Positions 1 through 10,961 of a stretch of DNA of 64,000 nucleotides are shown piece by piece. Position numbers and translations under genes: made by a program. Below the pieces are notes generated by a model. The model did not search any database, was not told the DNA's origin, and was given only the letters and a program-made list of their open reading frames with translations. The stretch is from Haliotis asinina (taxonomy: Eukaryota > Mollusca > Gastropoda > Lepetellida > Haliotidae), in assembly GCF_037392515.1 (NCBI RefSeq), contig NC_090283.1, positions 26,924,249 to 26,988,248 on the forward strand, read 5' to 3'. The stretch's first letter is position 1; every line of letters begins with the position of its first letter.

Positions 1-1206
1 ATGGGATCGCGCGAATGCTATTAACCCAGTCTACACCAGCAGCCCTGCAACTGGCAAGTGCAAGAAACTTCCTTTCAAATGTTTACACTCACTAGTATAA
101 ATATGGCCACTTGCTTCAGGCAACTGTGCTAAATATTCCATACTGCCTAAAGGAACTGTTTACACAATGTCATGAACTGTTGTAATTGTAAAACAAATTC
201 GTAACGTTGAAAAGAGTTCAAAAATGATAAAAATCAGTGAAAATTGGCTATTCACATGCACGATATTTGCACCTTTTTCAGCAATTTGATGTATGATCCG
301 CGTGCGATTTATTTGCATAAGATTTGCAGTTGGTTCCCTCAAGTTAGTGGAGAAATCAGTCTTTGATGTAACCACGTAAGCATATATATAACTGGGTCTG
401 AACCTTTTGAAAGGAACTATGTCATTCCTATGTGCTATCTACCTTCACCTGTGTTCACTGATGGGCAAAACAACAGAGTTTATTCTGACCCCTATTCGGG
501 ACACGCCGTGTCTCCAACTATTGAGATGACCCCTATACAGGTATATGATTATTTGTACAACCGATATATAGGTCAGCAGTGTTACACAGAACGTAACTTG
601 ATAGGGAATGACCTCGATTCCGTGCAATAACTGTAAGAGGTCACTACTGACAGGTCACTAGACAGACATACGTGGGGAAAGAGGTATGTGTGTATGTGCT
701 TATATGTGCATGTGTGTGTGTGTGCGTGCGTGCATTTGTTTGCATGTGTGTGTCGTTGAAAGCATTTGTGCAGTTTTGATGTGGGTGAATAACAGAATAG
801 GTCATCGATACATCAACGTTGATAAGTAAATGACCTATCATAATTTGTACATCAAGATATATATAAATTAAGCTTGAAAAATATGGGAAGGGATGCGGGA
901 TTGTCGGGTGTCACTTACTTTGGAGATTAATTTTAGGCGTGAGTGTGAGAGAGAGTGAGATGGGGGTGGGGGTAAATCACATTATACACGCTCTTCCATA
1001 AAAATCATCATCACCCCTAGTCATAAATTACGGACGGTCCCTAACATGGCAAGTAGATGTAGTGTAATGTGGATTCCGGTTCAGAGGCCCATAAATGTCG
1101 TATCCTCGCGCCAGGATTCACTAATAGTGGCTTCCCAAGTTTGGTCTATACATGATCCTTGGTTTATCACTGTGTCCAAGTCAGTGGTTTCACTAATGAG
1201 ATCGGG
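1..1206. other. Intergenic stretch with a TG-type microsatellite
   Basis: No gene can be supported here. A degenerate TG/TGCG microsatellite lies at about 685-750, followed by a short GA-rich and G-rich tract at about 940-975. A 66-codon open frame at 430-630 has a fairly protein-like composition but no recognised family and no convincing splice signals; it is listed under the rejected items. Confidence 0.5.
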
Positions 1207-1290
1207 TCATGAGGTAGCCAAGTGGTTAAAGCGTTCGTTCGAAATGCTGATGACCTGGGTTTTATTTCTCACATGGGTGCAATGTGTTGT
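1207..1290 (+). repeat. tRNA-headed SINE (family A), head fragment
   Basis: The block GGTAGCCAAGTGGTTAAAGC matches the A-box-bearing head shared by the other family A copies. It is followed by a degenerate B-box region and the phrase CACATGGGTGCAATGTG. The body and tail are missing. It lies just upstream of the DUF1838 gene. Confidence 0.6.
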
Positions 1291-1390
1291 GTTGTGTTAC
1301 CCTCGGGTCGAAACCCAGTAAAACAGATCAACATATAGTGTCTGTTATACATGTCGGACCGAAGTCCTCTGTTGTTTTGTTTCAGACAAC

Positions 1391-2875
1391 ATGGCTGTCC
1401 TGAAATGGGCGACGTCACTTCCTGCTCTAATCCTAGTCGTACTCATAGTAACAACAGCGTTTGACATCAACGACCCAAAGACAAACATAGACAGTCTTAT
1501 CCGAGTAATCGGATCGTCTGACTCGGTGGATGTTGGCGTACTTTACGGTAACGGAACAGTATATGGCCGTCAACCTTCGCAGAAGCTGAGAAAACTCTTC
1601 TATTTTGAAGGGTTCAACGTCGGCCGGAAGGTCTACACCGGAAATGGCTACCTTTCGCTCACGCGAGAAGTCTTCGTATACCGAGACATTGTAACAGGGG
1701 AGATAATCTACATTTGGCACAACGTGTATTCCCAGCAAAGCAACGAGATTTTCCACGTTCATAACGACCCTGTCGACATGAACTTCACGTACGGGGTGGA
1801 GGTAGTCCCAACGGTTCGATTCCCAGAACAGGAGTTTGGGTTTACTAGTGACATCTTCTTACAATACCCGAACCAACTGGATCCGGTTCATTATAAAGAA
1901 TTCTCAGCTGGTCCAATCTATCAAGCGGATGAACTGTTCCAGTACTACTCCGACTACGACGTCTTGACGACAACCAACATCTCCTCCCTCAACATGACGG
2001 GGTCTTGGTTTCGACGTGCCCAGTACCTCCCTTGGATGCAGATGGGGGACACCCCGGGTCATCTGTATTACCAGTCAAGCAACTGGAAGTGCCTCAATGG
2101 CCTCAAAGATCTATCCGAAGACCTTTACGAGTTCGTAGAGTCTAACTTTCCCCAGTTTTTTGAACCCCCAGATGTATTTAATCCAATTCCGGAGACAACA
2201 TGGCAAGTTATCAAAGAGGTCATAGACAGCCGGAGAAAAGAAGGTCTGCCAGACATAATTCTACCAACCGTCAATATTACAAAACACGTGACCCCAAAGG
2301 CCAACAGTCTTGACCCAAGAGTTGAACCCCTGTTCACGAAAGACTGCACCAACGTATTCTTTAACGGGAGTATTTACAGCGAAATTACGGGTAGACAGTC
2401 CATTGAACTCTTTAAACTCACAGGTACGTTCAAAGCATCGGCGTATAACTTTGGACTCCCAGACATTTTCCTCAATGTCAAAGTATCGGGGGTCTTCCGT
2501 GATCCAATAACGCTGAAGGAACTGCAATATTTCCAGAACCCCTTTACCAATGCCACCGTCAGCGTGCCAAAGTTTACAGGCGAAAGAGAAGAAATCTTTA
2601 AGAAAGACGATGTCTTCTCGATATCGGTGCCTCATCTTGAGAAAGTGTCAGTGCAGGCCAAGACATCCCACACGACACACCTTCAGGGCAATGGTCGTGA
2701 AATCTGGTCGGTAGATATGCTAACGCTGTTCTTCAAAGAGTGCGACCTCGACAAGCCAAACCCCTACTTTTACGGGACATGGGCCCGCTTTACCAGCTGG
2801 TTTGACTGGATGGGCATGGATGAAATTGATGGGAACCTGGTATGGAGAATGAGCGTTAACAGAGTGTCACCTTAG
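1391..2875 (+). CDS. Secreted DUF1838-family protein, apparently with two related lobes
   Basis: An uninterrupted frame encodes 494 residues. The start is the first ATG after a good splice acceptor (TTTGTTTCAG ending at 1385), so at least one upstream exon probably carries 5' UTR. Residues 1-23 form a hydrophobic signal peptide. The first lobe has the marks I associate with DUF1838: FEGFNVGRK at 72-80, VYRDIVTGEI at 96-105, HNDPV near 124-128 and PWMQMGDTPG at 214-223. A second, weaker set follows at 344-355, 367-387 (GVFRDPITLKELQYFQNP) and 462-486 (GTWARF then DWMGMDEIDG). This suggests an internal duplication, because family members as I recall them are nearer 250-300 residues and mainly bacterial or fungal. 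Seven N-glycosylation sequons fit secretion. The molecular function is unknown. The lack of introns in the coding part could reflect retroposition or horizontal transfer; both are inference. Confidence 0.75.
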   Translation: MAVLKWATSLPALILVVLIVTTAFDINDPKTNIDSLIRVIGSSDSVDVGVLYGNGTVYGRQPSQKLRKLFYFEGFNVGRKVYTGNGYLSLTREVFVYRDIVTGEIIYIWHNVYSQQSNEIFHVHNDPVDMNFTYGVEVVPTVRFPEQEFGFTSDIFLQYPNQLDPVHYKEFSAGPIYQADELFQYYSDYDVLTTTNISSLNMTGSWFRRAQYLPWMQMGDTPGHLYYQSSNWKCLNGLKDLSEDLYEFVESNFPQFFEPPDVFNPIPETTWQVIKEVIDSRRKEGLPDIILPTVNITKHVTPKANSLDPRVEPLFTKDCTNVFFNGSIYSEITGRQSIELFKLTGTFKASAYNFGLPDIFLNVKVSGVFRDPITLKELQYFQNPFTNATVSVPKFTGEREEIFKKDDVFSISVPHLEKVSVQAKTSHTTHLQGNGREIWSVDMLTLFFKECDLDKPNPYFYGTWARFTSWFDWMGMDEIDGNLVWRMSVNRVSP

Positions 2876-3630
2876 ACAGGAGACCCAACTTGCCAACAAT
2901 GAAGACCTGTATATACATCAACGTAACCGCTTCTGTGATTTAGTGTCATCTAAGGTCACGTTGACCCAACTTTTAAGACATTCCGAGATGACCTTGAATG
3001 CACATGACGGAGACTCGCACAACTGTGTCCCGATGCACCAAGCGTTCATGACTTTGCAACCACCTGTCGTAACTCTGTAGTTGATCGGAACCCAGGTTTT
3101 ACAAGGTCAGCATAATAGTATATATTCATTGAATAGCTGCTATCTTTTCTTGTAATATTTTTTTTGTTTGTATTGTAAAATATATTTCGAAACATATTAT
3201 AATTCGATGTAATTTATTGTTTCAAACAGTGACCTACGAGGTGATGTGCAACTCAAAACAAGTCGAAGACCAAACGATTCCTTCATATTTCTGTTAATCT
3301 GTCATGGCTTGAAGGATTGATCCTTTATTTCAAATGGGTAGCGTGTCAAATGACATATTTCTGATTTTTCACATTGCTTCACTGTACATGCATTCGTCTA
3401 GGATGTGAAGGACATTCTGCTCAACCGGTGACATATAAATGCACTCCCTTTATCATTGTAGTTCCTAATATCGGTGGTCCGCTTGACTCGAACTATGTTT
3501 ATCTCGATGTGTTCCCGGTAGAACTCTCTGTAGTCCTTGCTTTTTTTATGTATCAAATATGTGTGATGTGTTTATGGTAAAATTGTTGAAAGTGTATGAT
3601 ATTCGTATTAAAATCGTTGGATTCAGCACC
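2876..3630 (+). other. Probable 3' UTR of the DUF1838 gene
   Basis: This is AT-rich sequence without a supported gene. A polyadenylation-type hexamer ATTAAA lies at 3607-3612 and is followed by the GT-rich stretch TTTCGTGTTATTGTTTCTG, which would place the transcript end near 3630. No cDNA evidence is available, so the limit is inferred. Confidence 0.35.
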
Positions 3631-3685
3631 TTGCTTTCGTGTTATTGTTTCTGAAAATAGACCAGAGCATCAGAGCTGCAATTAT

Positions 3686-4052
3686 GGCGTGGAGTGAGTG
3701 AGTTTGGTTTTACGCTGCTTTTAGCGATATTCCAGCAATATCACGGTGGTGGGCACCAGAACAGTTATGGCGTTGTCGCTTTAAGCAATATTTTACTTAC
3801 ATCCCAACCCTGTCCACCCCAACGGATGAGGAACAGGAACGTCAGCTCAGCGCCATGTATGCCAGTGACACGTTCAGTCAGGTGCCGTCTCACAATCCGT
3901 AATGGCCTGTCAACAAGTGTTGTGATGGATGCACTTGCACGATGACACGTTGAAGGTCTGAGTGTGGCGTTTAGACAATAGTCCATCAAAATCGCGACAG
4001 GGGGAAATGGGCTTCACACATTGTACCCATGTAGGGAATCGAACCCGTTTTT
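3686..4052 (-). repeat. tRNA-headed SINE (family A), interrupted
   Basis: The tail side (GAGTGAGTTTGGTTTTACGC through the CAATATCACGG motif) is at 3686-3765. The head side (GGGCTTCACACATTGTACCC, GAATCGAACCCG) is at 3987-4045. About 220 bp of unrelated sequence lies between them, which I cannot identify and which may be a later insertion. Confidence 0.6.
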
Positions 4053-4148
4053 CTTCGTGACGATTGGATGCTAGAGAAGTTGATCACTAGATGTTCTGGT
4101 TTACACACCGCCGCTTTGTAGATGGCATATGGACGAGTACCGGTGGTA

Positions 4149-4300
4149 GTGAATGAGTATGGTTTTACGGCGCTTTATTACAACAGTGTAACCATGGAGA
4201 TACCAGACATGGGCTTCGTTCATTGTACCATGTGGGGAATCGATCCTGGGTCTTCAGCGTCATGAGGACACTTTAATCACTGGGCTACCTTAATGTCCAA
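4149..4300 (-). repeat. tRNA-headed SINE (family A)
   Basis: Reading the complement gives the tRNA-like head, then the GAATCGATCC-type B box, then the tail ending in TACCATACTCATTCAC. The copy is diverged but collinear with the other family A copies. Confidence 0.65.
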
Positions 4301-4464
4301 TTACTGGTTACATTCTGTGGATATTGCAATGTCTGATGACTTGGGTCCCCATTGTGCCACGCTGCTTTATCTGTAACGTTGTTTTATACGAATCAAATGC
4401 CTCATTCTGTTGCGATAATGTTTCTCAGAAAAAAACCAACCCTTTAATGTGACAGGTCTTCAAA

Positions 4465-4650
4465 ATGAGTGAGTGAATTTAGTTTTACGCCGCTCTCAGC
4501 AATACTGTAAATAATCGAGTCTGGACTAGACAATCCAGCGGTCAACAGTATGAGCATCGATCTGCGCAGTCGGGAACAGATGACACGTGTCAACCAAGTC
4601 AGCGAGCCTGACCACCCGATCCCGTTAGTGGCCTCTTGAGCGGGAGGTCT
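4465..4650 (-). repeat. SINE-like repeat family B, truncated
   Basis: It contains GTTTTACGCCGCTCTCAGCA, then AATCGAGTCTGGACTAGACA, then GTCAACCAAGTCAGCGAGCC and GACCACCCGATCCCGTTAG, all hallmarks of family B. The far end that normally reaches the GACCTTCACGGGT motif is absent. Confidence 0.7.
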
Positions 4651-5106
4651 TCAAAGACAAGCAGAGACCGAATGAAGTGTTGTTTTAACAGATTGTTTGC
4701 CTTTTAGAGAAATTCTTGAGAAACTCAAGAGTACGATTGTAATGGCGCTTCTTTATTCTCAAAAGACGCGCTCATAAAATCTAAGCAATCGAAAACATGA
4801 TGGACAAGCTTCATATCCACTATATTATATAATATGTTCATTCATTTGTTGTGTGTATGTTAGGCATCGCTCTGTTCATGGTTTGATCTGCAAATGCCTA
4901 CAGGGTAGAATAGCTACAGGAATAATAGCTACAAAGTTTGTTGTGACAGCTATACACTTACCTGCACTCATGTGGACTGTACCGGTTAGTGTGCACTAAT
5001 GCAAACAATTGGATTAGGGGAGTAGAGGGCAAAGAACAATTAGCAGCCCCTATGCTTGATCTCACAGGGTTGGAGGATAGAAACACATATTGAGGGATAA
5101 AACAAA

Positions 5107-6321
5107 GTGAGAAGGAAATCTTTAATTTATTGGGAGAGATTTTTCTTAGAGCGAAAGACAATGTATTGCTTTAAAATGCTTGTAACCAAATTCTTCGGTC
5201 CTAAACATGGCTTCCCAAAGAAAGTCGAGTACTTCACATCACAGAAAGATGGACGGCAGATACTACTAGATGGCTACAGATACAGGCTCAACGACAGACG
5301 ACAGACCTGCGTACACTGGAAGTGTGTTCATTGAGGCTGCCTTGGTAAGTGTATCACAGTCGGACAGTTTGTTCGGAGGTCAGTCTCCACAAAACCATCC
5401 ACAGGAAGCTCAAGCAGCTCTGAAGATTGCCAGTGCTCTGCGGCGACGGGTACAGACTGAGACAACGCCAATACCGACCATGTACGACGAGGAGATTTCA
5501 AGATTGGACCGAAATGAAGCAGCGACAGGCAAGCACTTCTATTCAGTGAAGAGTGGACTCAAGCAGAGACGAAAGATGATGCCGCCACTTCTCAAGATGT
5601 TCGGCCACGTGGATCTACCAGACTGCTTCAAGGAAACTTCTGATGGACTGCCCTTTCTTTGCATAGACGACGGAGAGGCCGACAAGATCATCTGCTTCTG
5701 TCTTCTGTCTGCTGCCAAACCGCCAACGCCGCACCTACGAACGTCAGCTACGTCTCCTGAGCCACAATGTACAACAGACAACACGATCCCTCCTTCAGCC
5801 TGATGTCATCCAGGTTGATTCTGTAATTGCCGCCATCAACGCTGTTGGTCCCCAACTGTGACATCCGTGGCTGCTACTTCCACTACACTCGGGCTTTCTG
5901 GAGGAAGGTAGAGACTCTCGTCTTCAGTGAAGCCTACCAGCAGGATCCTAAAGTCAATAGTTGGGTGCGAAGAACAGCAGCACTTCCCCTCCTTCCAGCG
6001 GCCATGGTTCAAGACACCTGGACCGAGATCATGAATGACGCCCCTGCCATTGCACAGAAGGACGCCTTCCATGGCCACGTCACCAGCACCTGGGTGGATG
6101 ACAATGTCAAGTTCCGGGTCGGATTATGGAACCACCTCGAGACCCGAGACACGAGGACGAGCAACCATCTCGAGGGTTGGCATTCCCACCTCAACAGGAG
6201 AAAGCAGAGAGCTCACCCTGACATTTTCACCTTGGCGAAAGTGCTGCAGAAGTTAGAGAAAACTGAAAGGAACAATTTTGCGCTTATTCAGTGTAGTTCT
6301 GTTACACACAATGTGATATAA
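5107..6321 (+). pseudogene. Relic of a FLYWCH / Mutator-like (MULE) transposase
   Basis: Three coding remnants lie in order but not in one frame. Frame 1 at 5107-5334 holds a FLYWCH zinc finger (YFTSQKDGRQILLDGYRYRL then CVHWKCVH). Frame 2 at 5270-5803 gives NHPQEAQAALKIASALRRR and IPTMYDEEISRL, typical of the segment after the FLYWCH finger in MULE-like proteins. Frame 1 at 5827-6321 gives VPNCDIRGCYFHYTRAFWRK, the CxxH-type segment of MULE transposases, then SNHLEGWHSHLNRR. The catalytic core between these parts is largely missing, and at least two frame changes are evident, so the copy cannot encode an active transposase. No terminal inverted repeats were found around it. FLYWCH host genes also exist, but the MULE-type C-terminal part favours a transposon. 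Confidence 0.75.
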
Positions 6322-7695
6322 TATCAAGTTCGTACCAGAACCAGACCGTCAAACTTTTCAGAGCACGTTGTACGGCGTGTTGGAAAGGAATAGAAGGGGC
6401 TTAGTGTTGCAATATATAAGTGCGTATCATTATACGTATCAGATCATATGTATCCAGTTTAATGAATAAGTCTTATAATTCTGGAATGGCTATCGCCCTG
6501 AGTTGCGCAACAGGACGGAACCCAGTAAACAGGAAACGATACTGTTCTATTATGAATATTTTGACTTGTTTCAATCAACGAACGTCGGTACCTCAATAGA
6601 TACAATAGTCCTCAGAGGGAAAATAGTTATTTTCATTGCTTTCTACTGTGACGTGACATCCCACCATAATTAATTGTAGGCCGTAACCAAGTTGCATACC
6701 GGCCTCCCAGTCCCTTGTCATTTTAAATCACAAAATGCCGCTCTGTACCCACTATCTTGATATCGCAGTCACTCACCAGACATTTCGACCTCAAGCATGC
6801 ACATACCATGTACAAATTGTGAATTGAAATGATTCACATGCAGTGCAATGTCTAATTATTCAATATAGCTGTCACAAATTAACATTGACTGAATAACCGA
6901 TTAAAACCAGTCACTACATTCTAAGTCATGGGGATCATCTAAGGGGAGATCACTCTGGTTTGAGGCCAGTAAGTGAACTACTACACGCATGCACTGAAAT
7001 GTCTATACGCCACTGCATCGTCGCAGTTTCGTGCTTCATGGTCCTTTAACTTAAGGGAAGTAGGTTGACATCACAAACGAAACGTTATCCTCCACAATAC
7101 CAACAGAGGACAACATATGTGTACAAAGTACATGGACGGATCAAAAAGGGGGTTCGACAGCCCCCATCCAACCACCCCCTCCCCAGCCCTTCGAACTTCC
7201 TGGATCAGCCTATGACGTACACTGTCGTATTCATCATTAGGCGATTGTCGCAGTACACATGACACCTGTAATGCATCGCTGTGCTAATCTTGAGACTTAT
7301 TCTGTTCTTACTGGTGCATACCAGGGACGGGTGGATACCAGGGACGGGTGGGTAAGGAGTTGGACCTGGGTACCCATCTCCGCACCCAGACCCGTTATGA
7401 ACATATCACTTACAGATTAAAGGATGTAATATCTTATTCTTTCATGATTAAAAGGTTGAATTGTCTTTGAAGATTCAGACATATTTTACAGACATCCCTT
7501 TGAATACAATAACATGAAATGTTAGACTCCGAGCTGAAGAATATTCTTGGAAATTTGATGTCAATAATTAACTTAAGGGGTATCCGGGTAGGGTAAGGCA
7601 ACAGAGACTGCATACCCGGGTAGAACATTTGGACACCTCCCAGAAACATTTACTACCCCAGTCCCTTTCCCAAACGACTGCCTGGAAATGTCACT
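6322..7695. other. Intergenic spacer, no gene recognised
   Basis: No coding, RNA or full repeat copy could be supported. A C-rich and G-rich patch with a small palindrome (GGGGGTTCGACAGCCCCC) occurs near 7146-7163, and a short duplicated phrase, CCAGGGACGGGTGG, is found near 7320-7345. Confidence 0.45.
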
Positions 7696-8680
7696 GATAT
7701 TAGAGACAAGCCACACGTATTAGAGACAAGCCACTGTTATTAGAGACGTGCCACTGTTATTCGAGACAAGCCACTGTTATTAGAGACAAGCCACTGTCAT
7801 TAGAGACAGGCCACACGTATTAGAGACAGGTCACTGTCATTACAGACAAGCCACTGTCATTAGAGACAAGCCACTGTCATTAGAGACAAGCCACTGTTAT
7901 TCGAGACAAGTCATTGTTATTAGAGACAAGCCACTGTTACTCGAGTCAAGCCACTCTTATTCGAGTCAAGCCACAGTCATTAGAGACAACCACTGTTATT
8001 AGAGACAAGCCACTGTCATTAGAGACAAGCCACTGTCATTAGAGACAAGCCACTGTCATTAGAGACAGGTCACTGTTATTCGATACAAGTCATTGTTATT
8101 AGAGACAAGTCACTGTTACTCGAGTCAAGCCACTCTTATTCGAGACAAGCCACAGTTATTAGAGACAAGCCACTCTTATTCGACTCAAGCCACCGTCATT
8201 AGAGACAAGCCACTGTTATTAAAGACAAGCCACTGTCATTAGAGACAAGCCACTGTTATTCGAGTCAAGCCACTGTTATTAGAGACAAACCACAGTTATT
8301 AGAGACAACCCACTGTTATTAGAGACAAGCCACTGTTATTAGAGACAAGCCACTGTTACTCGAGACAAGCCACTATTATTAGAGACAAGCCACGGTTATT
8401 AGAGACAAGCCACTGTTATTCGAGACAAGCCACGGTTATTAGTGACAAGCCACTGTCATTAAAGACAAGCCACTGTTACTCGAGACAAGCCACTGTTATT
8501 TGAGACAAGCCACTGTTATTCGAGTCAAGCCACTGTTATTTGAGACAAGCCACTGTTATTCGAGTCAAGTCACTGTTATTTGAGACAAGCCACTGTTATT
8601 CGAGTCAAGCCACTGTTATTTGAGTCAAGTCACTGTTATTCGAGACAAGTCACGGTTACTCGAGACAAGCCACTGTTATT
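7696..8680. repeat. 20-bp tandem repeat array (minisatellite)
   Basis: About 49 units of 20 bp run head to tail; the consensus is close to TTATTAGAGACAAGCCACTG. One unit near 7981-8000 is 19 bp long and shifts the phase. Variants fall into types with TTAGAGAC, TTCGAGTC, TTCGAGAC, TTTGAGAC or TACTCGAG at the core. Near 8500-8640 two types alternate, giving a 40-bp higher-order period. The open frames that cross the array are products of the repeat and not genes. Confidence 0.95.
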
Positions 8681-8925
8681 ACTGCCAACGCACATCTTGA
8701 ATATTGCTGAATGTTTACAGACCCTCGTCATATTGGCTGACGTACAAAAGAAAATAAACACACAATGTTTACAAAGACACCACAAATATCCTTTATATTG
8801 CCCTGCGTGGGATATCGTGATTTTATTATGCGCATGTTATAGGCTAACAACATAAAACACAGTCGACTGAGATTTTTGTAGCATACTGGAGCCATTGAAT
8901 GTCGCAGATTTAGGCATCTGACAAT

Positions 8926-9060
8926 GAGTAGCCTTGTGGTTAAAGCGTTTGAGGGATTCCCCTCATGGGTAGAATGTGTGAAGGACATTTCTGGTGTCAC
9001 CCGCCGTGATATTGCTAGAATATCGCTTAAACGGCATGAAACTCAATCACTCCCTCACGA
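8926..9060 (+). repeat. tRNA-headed SINE (family A)
   Basis: It starts with GTAGCCTTGTGGTTAAAGCG (A box). It continues through GGATTCCCCTCATGGGTAGA and CGCCGTGATATTGCTAGAAT, and ends in the CTCAATCACTCCCTCAC tail. The B-box region is shortened. Confidence 0.7.
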
Positions 9061-9167
9061 GAGAACATATTCTGGCCCAAGGCGTTATACCACGTTGACG
9101 CTAATAGCGACTGTTGTATTGTTTAAGAACTAAACTCGAAAACTAGCTGAGTTCACTGAGTCGTGCA

Positions 9168-9315
9168 GTGAGTATGGTTAGCAATATTCCCGCAAAATCA
9201 CGGCGGGAGACACCAGAAATGAGTTTCATGTACTGTACCCATGTGGGTAATCGAACCCCGATCCTCTGTGTGACGAGTCAACGTTTTACCCACTGGGCTA
9301 CCCCACCGTCCCACC
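9168..9315 (-). repeat. tRNA-headed SINE (family A)
   Basis: The complement reads from GGTAGCCCAGTGGGTAAAAC through the B-box-like GGTTCGATTACCC to the CGCCGTGATTTTGC body. The tail next to GTGAGTATGG is shortened by a few bases. Confidence 0.7.
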
Positions 9316-9383
9316 AGCTGTTTGAAGACTGAGCAGCTCCCTGAACGAGACACGATGATCGCGTCTATTACCATGGCCACAAC

Positions 9384-9570
9384 AGTGAGTGAGTTTAGTT
9401 TTACGCCGCACTCAACAATATTCCAGCTATATTGTGGCGGTCTGTAAATAGTCGAGTCTGGACCAGACAATCCAGTGACCAACAGCATCGATCTACGCAA
9501 CAGGGATGCGATACATGTGTCAACCAAGTCAGCGAGCCTGACCACCCGATTCTACTAGCCGCCTCTACCA
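9384..9570 (-). repeat. SINE-like repeat family B, truncated
   Basis: It contains GTGAGTGAGTTTAGTTTTAC, AGTCGAGTCTGGACCAGACA, GTCAACCAAGTCAGCGAGCC and GACCACCCGATTC. The far third of the family B unit is missing. Confidence 0.75.
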
Positions 9571-9862
9571 TAAGCATAGATTGCTGAAGATTCTAACCCG
9601 AATCGTCTTGGGTCCCATGATCACAACTAACAACAGAAAAATAACACTATGAGCAACATAAACCACTTGTCCAAAGCGGGTCCACGTTTCCATGCAGCCA
9701 TACATAACATCTAGTGAGAAACGCTGGTATTCAAGTTGTCATACAAACTCACTTTGAATGCACTGAATGCATGAAGGTACCAAAAATCATTCATGAAGAA
9801 ATCACAAAAGGAAAACTGGGCCAGACGCCGAGCAATATATATTGCAGTCGTTTCTGTGAAAA

Positions 9863-9869
9863 TATATAA
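9863..9869 (+). promoter_or_regulatory. TATA box upstream of a candidate first exon
   Basis: TATATAA lies about 105 bp upstream of the candidate ATG at 9968, which would place a start site near 9893. The call rests on the motif and its spacing to a good Kozak-like ATG and donor site, and no expression evidence is available. Confidence 0.3.
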
Positions 9870-9967
9870 GGGACAAAAACGTTTTGTGCCTTGCTCACAC
9901 ACGGACAACGCCTGGCAGTCAATGGGCTGGGCGGTTTCCGTACGCTGATAGACCAAGACACATAGAC

Positions 9968-10024
9968 ATGTCGTCGTCGTCGCCCGACTTAGGGAGAAAG
10001 GTCACCGTGTTCCGACAATGGCAG
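9968..10024 (+). CDS. Candidate orphan first coding exon
   Basis: The 19 codons MSSSSPDLGRKVTVFRQWQ run from an ATG directly into a splice donor (CAG then GTAACA at 10025). A TATA box lies about 105 bp upstream of the ATG. I could not find the next exon: the GT92 exon that starts at 13811 needs a phase-2 partner, whereas this exon ends in phase 0. The sequence may be the start of an alternative transcript, of a gene whose other exons I failed to recognise, or a chance combination. No family is recognised. Confidence 0.25.
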
Positions 10025-10432
10025 GTAACAATACATATCCAACCGACCGAACAATCATTTGTATATATGATACACTCCTCGTATTTTCCATGTAAATACC
10101 ATTGGTAGCAAAGTAGAAAGAAATAACTTTCTGCCACTTGTCAGTCACCATGCACTCGAAGAAGATTATTTCAGTTTGTAGGCCATCGGCCCATGTACAA
10201 AAAACAATACAAATATTTTGCTTGTGGCAATAGACAGACATTGTGTTGTCAGTTTACAGAAGACCGACATTTTGAAGATAATTTGATAAATCTAACACAA
10301 TTTAATAAAAGTAGCTTGTCGTTGGAAGTTTATTTTAACTTTATTCATATACAAGCTAAAAATTAAATTATTATATTATTCGATAGAGGTAAGTTCACTT
10401 TCCCTTTTGATGCATATTTATCACATTAAAGT

Positions 10433-10702
10433 GAGTGAGTGAGTGAGTTTAGTTATACGCCGCTCTCAACAATATTCCAGCTGTGGGGGCGATCTGTAAA
10501 TAATCGAGTCTGGACCAGAAAATTCATTGATCAACAGCATGAGTATCGATCTCCGCAAATGGGAACCGATGACATGTGTCAACCAAGTCAGCAAGCCTGA
10601 CCACCCGATCCTGTTAGTCGCCTCTTACGACAAGTATAGTTGCCTTTTATGGCAAGCATGGGTTGCTGAAGGCCTATTCTACCCCGGACCTTCACGGGTC
10701 TA
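10433..10702 (-). repeat. SINE-like repeat family B, near full length
   Basis: It runs from the GAGTGAGTGAGTTTAG tail through AATCGAGTCTGGACCAGA and GTCAACCAAGTCAGC, and on to GCATGGGTTGCTGAAGGCC and CCCCGGACCTTCACGGGT. This is one of the most complete copies in the window and was used to define the family's far end. Confidence 0.8.
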
Positions 10703-10961
10703 TCACATTCAAGCAGGAAGTGTACTTCATCACCATGTACCATTACAAACCTTGCAAAATATATCAGAGTTCAAAGCTTCTTTCCACCTGATATTACATT
10801 GTATTGGTAAAGCAGTTAATCTTAACAAACATAGATGTCTCTTGCACTAATTCTAAAATGTGATTATCAACAGGAATGCACGCGACTGAACGAATCCATG
10901 ATAATGCTACTAATATTTAGTTTTGATCAATCAACTAACCTCTGCTTGTGTTCTCTCATAA

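Noticed and set aside
367-630. Open frame ending NLIGNDLDSVQ with fairly protein-like composition
   Set aside because: No family is recognised, upstream acceptor signals are weak and no partner exon is seen. It could be a terminal exon, but I cannot support it.
3694-3989. Two overlapping open frames of 74-83 codons
   Set aside because: They run across a SINE and an unidentified insertion in it, and show no domain.
7140-7265. G/C-rich palindrome GGGGGTTCGACAGCCCCC with open frames on both strands
   Set aside because: A single short palindrome without a second copy in the window and with no gene context.
8580-8855. Open frame beginning in the 20-bp satellite
   Set aside because: Its first part is satellite translation and the rest has no domain.
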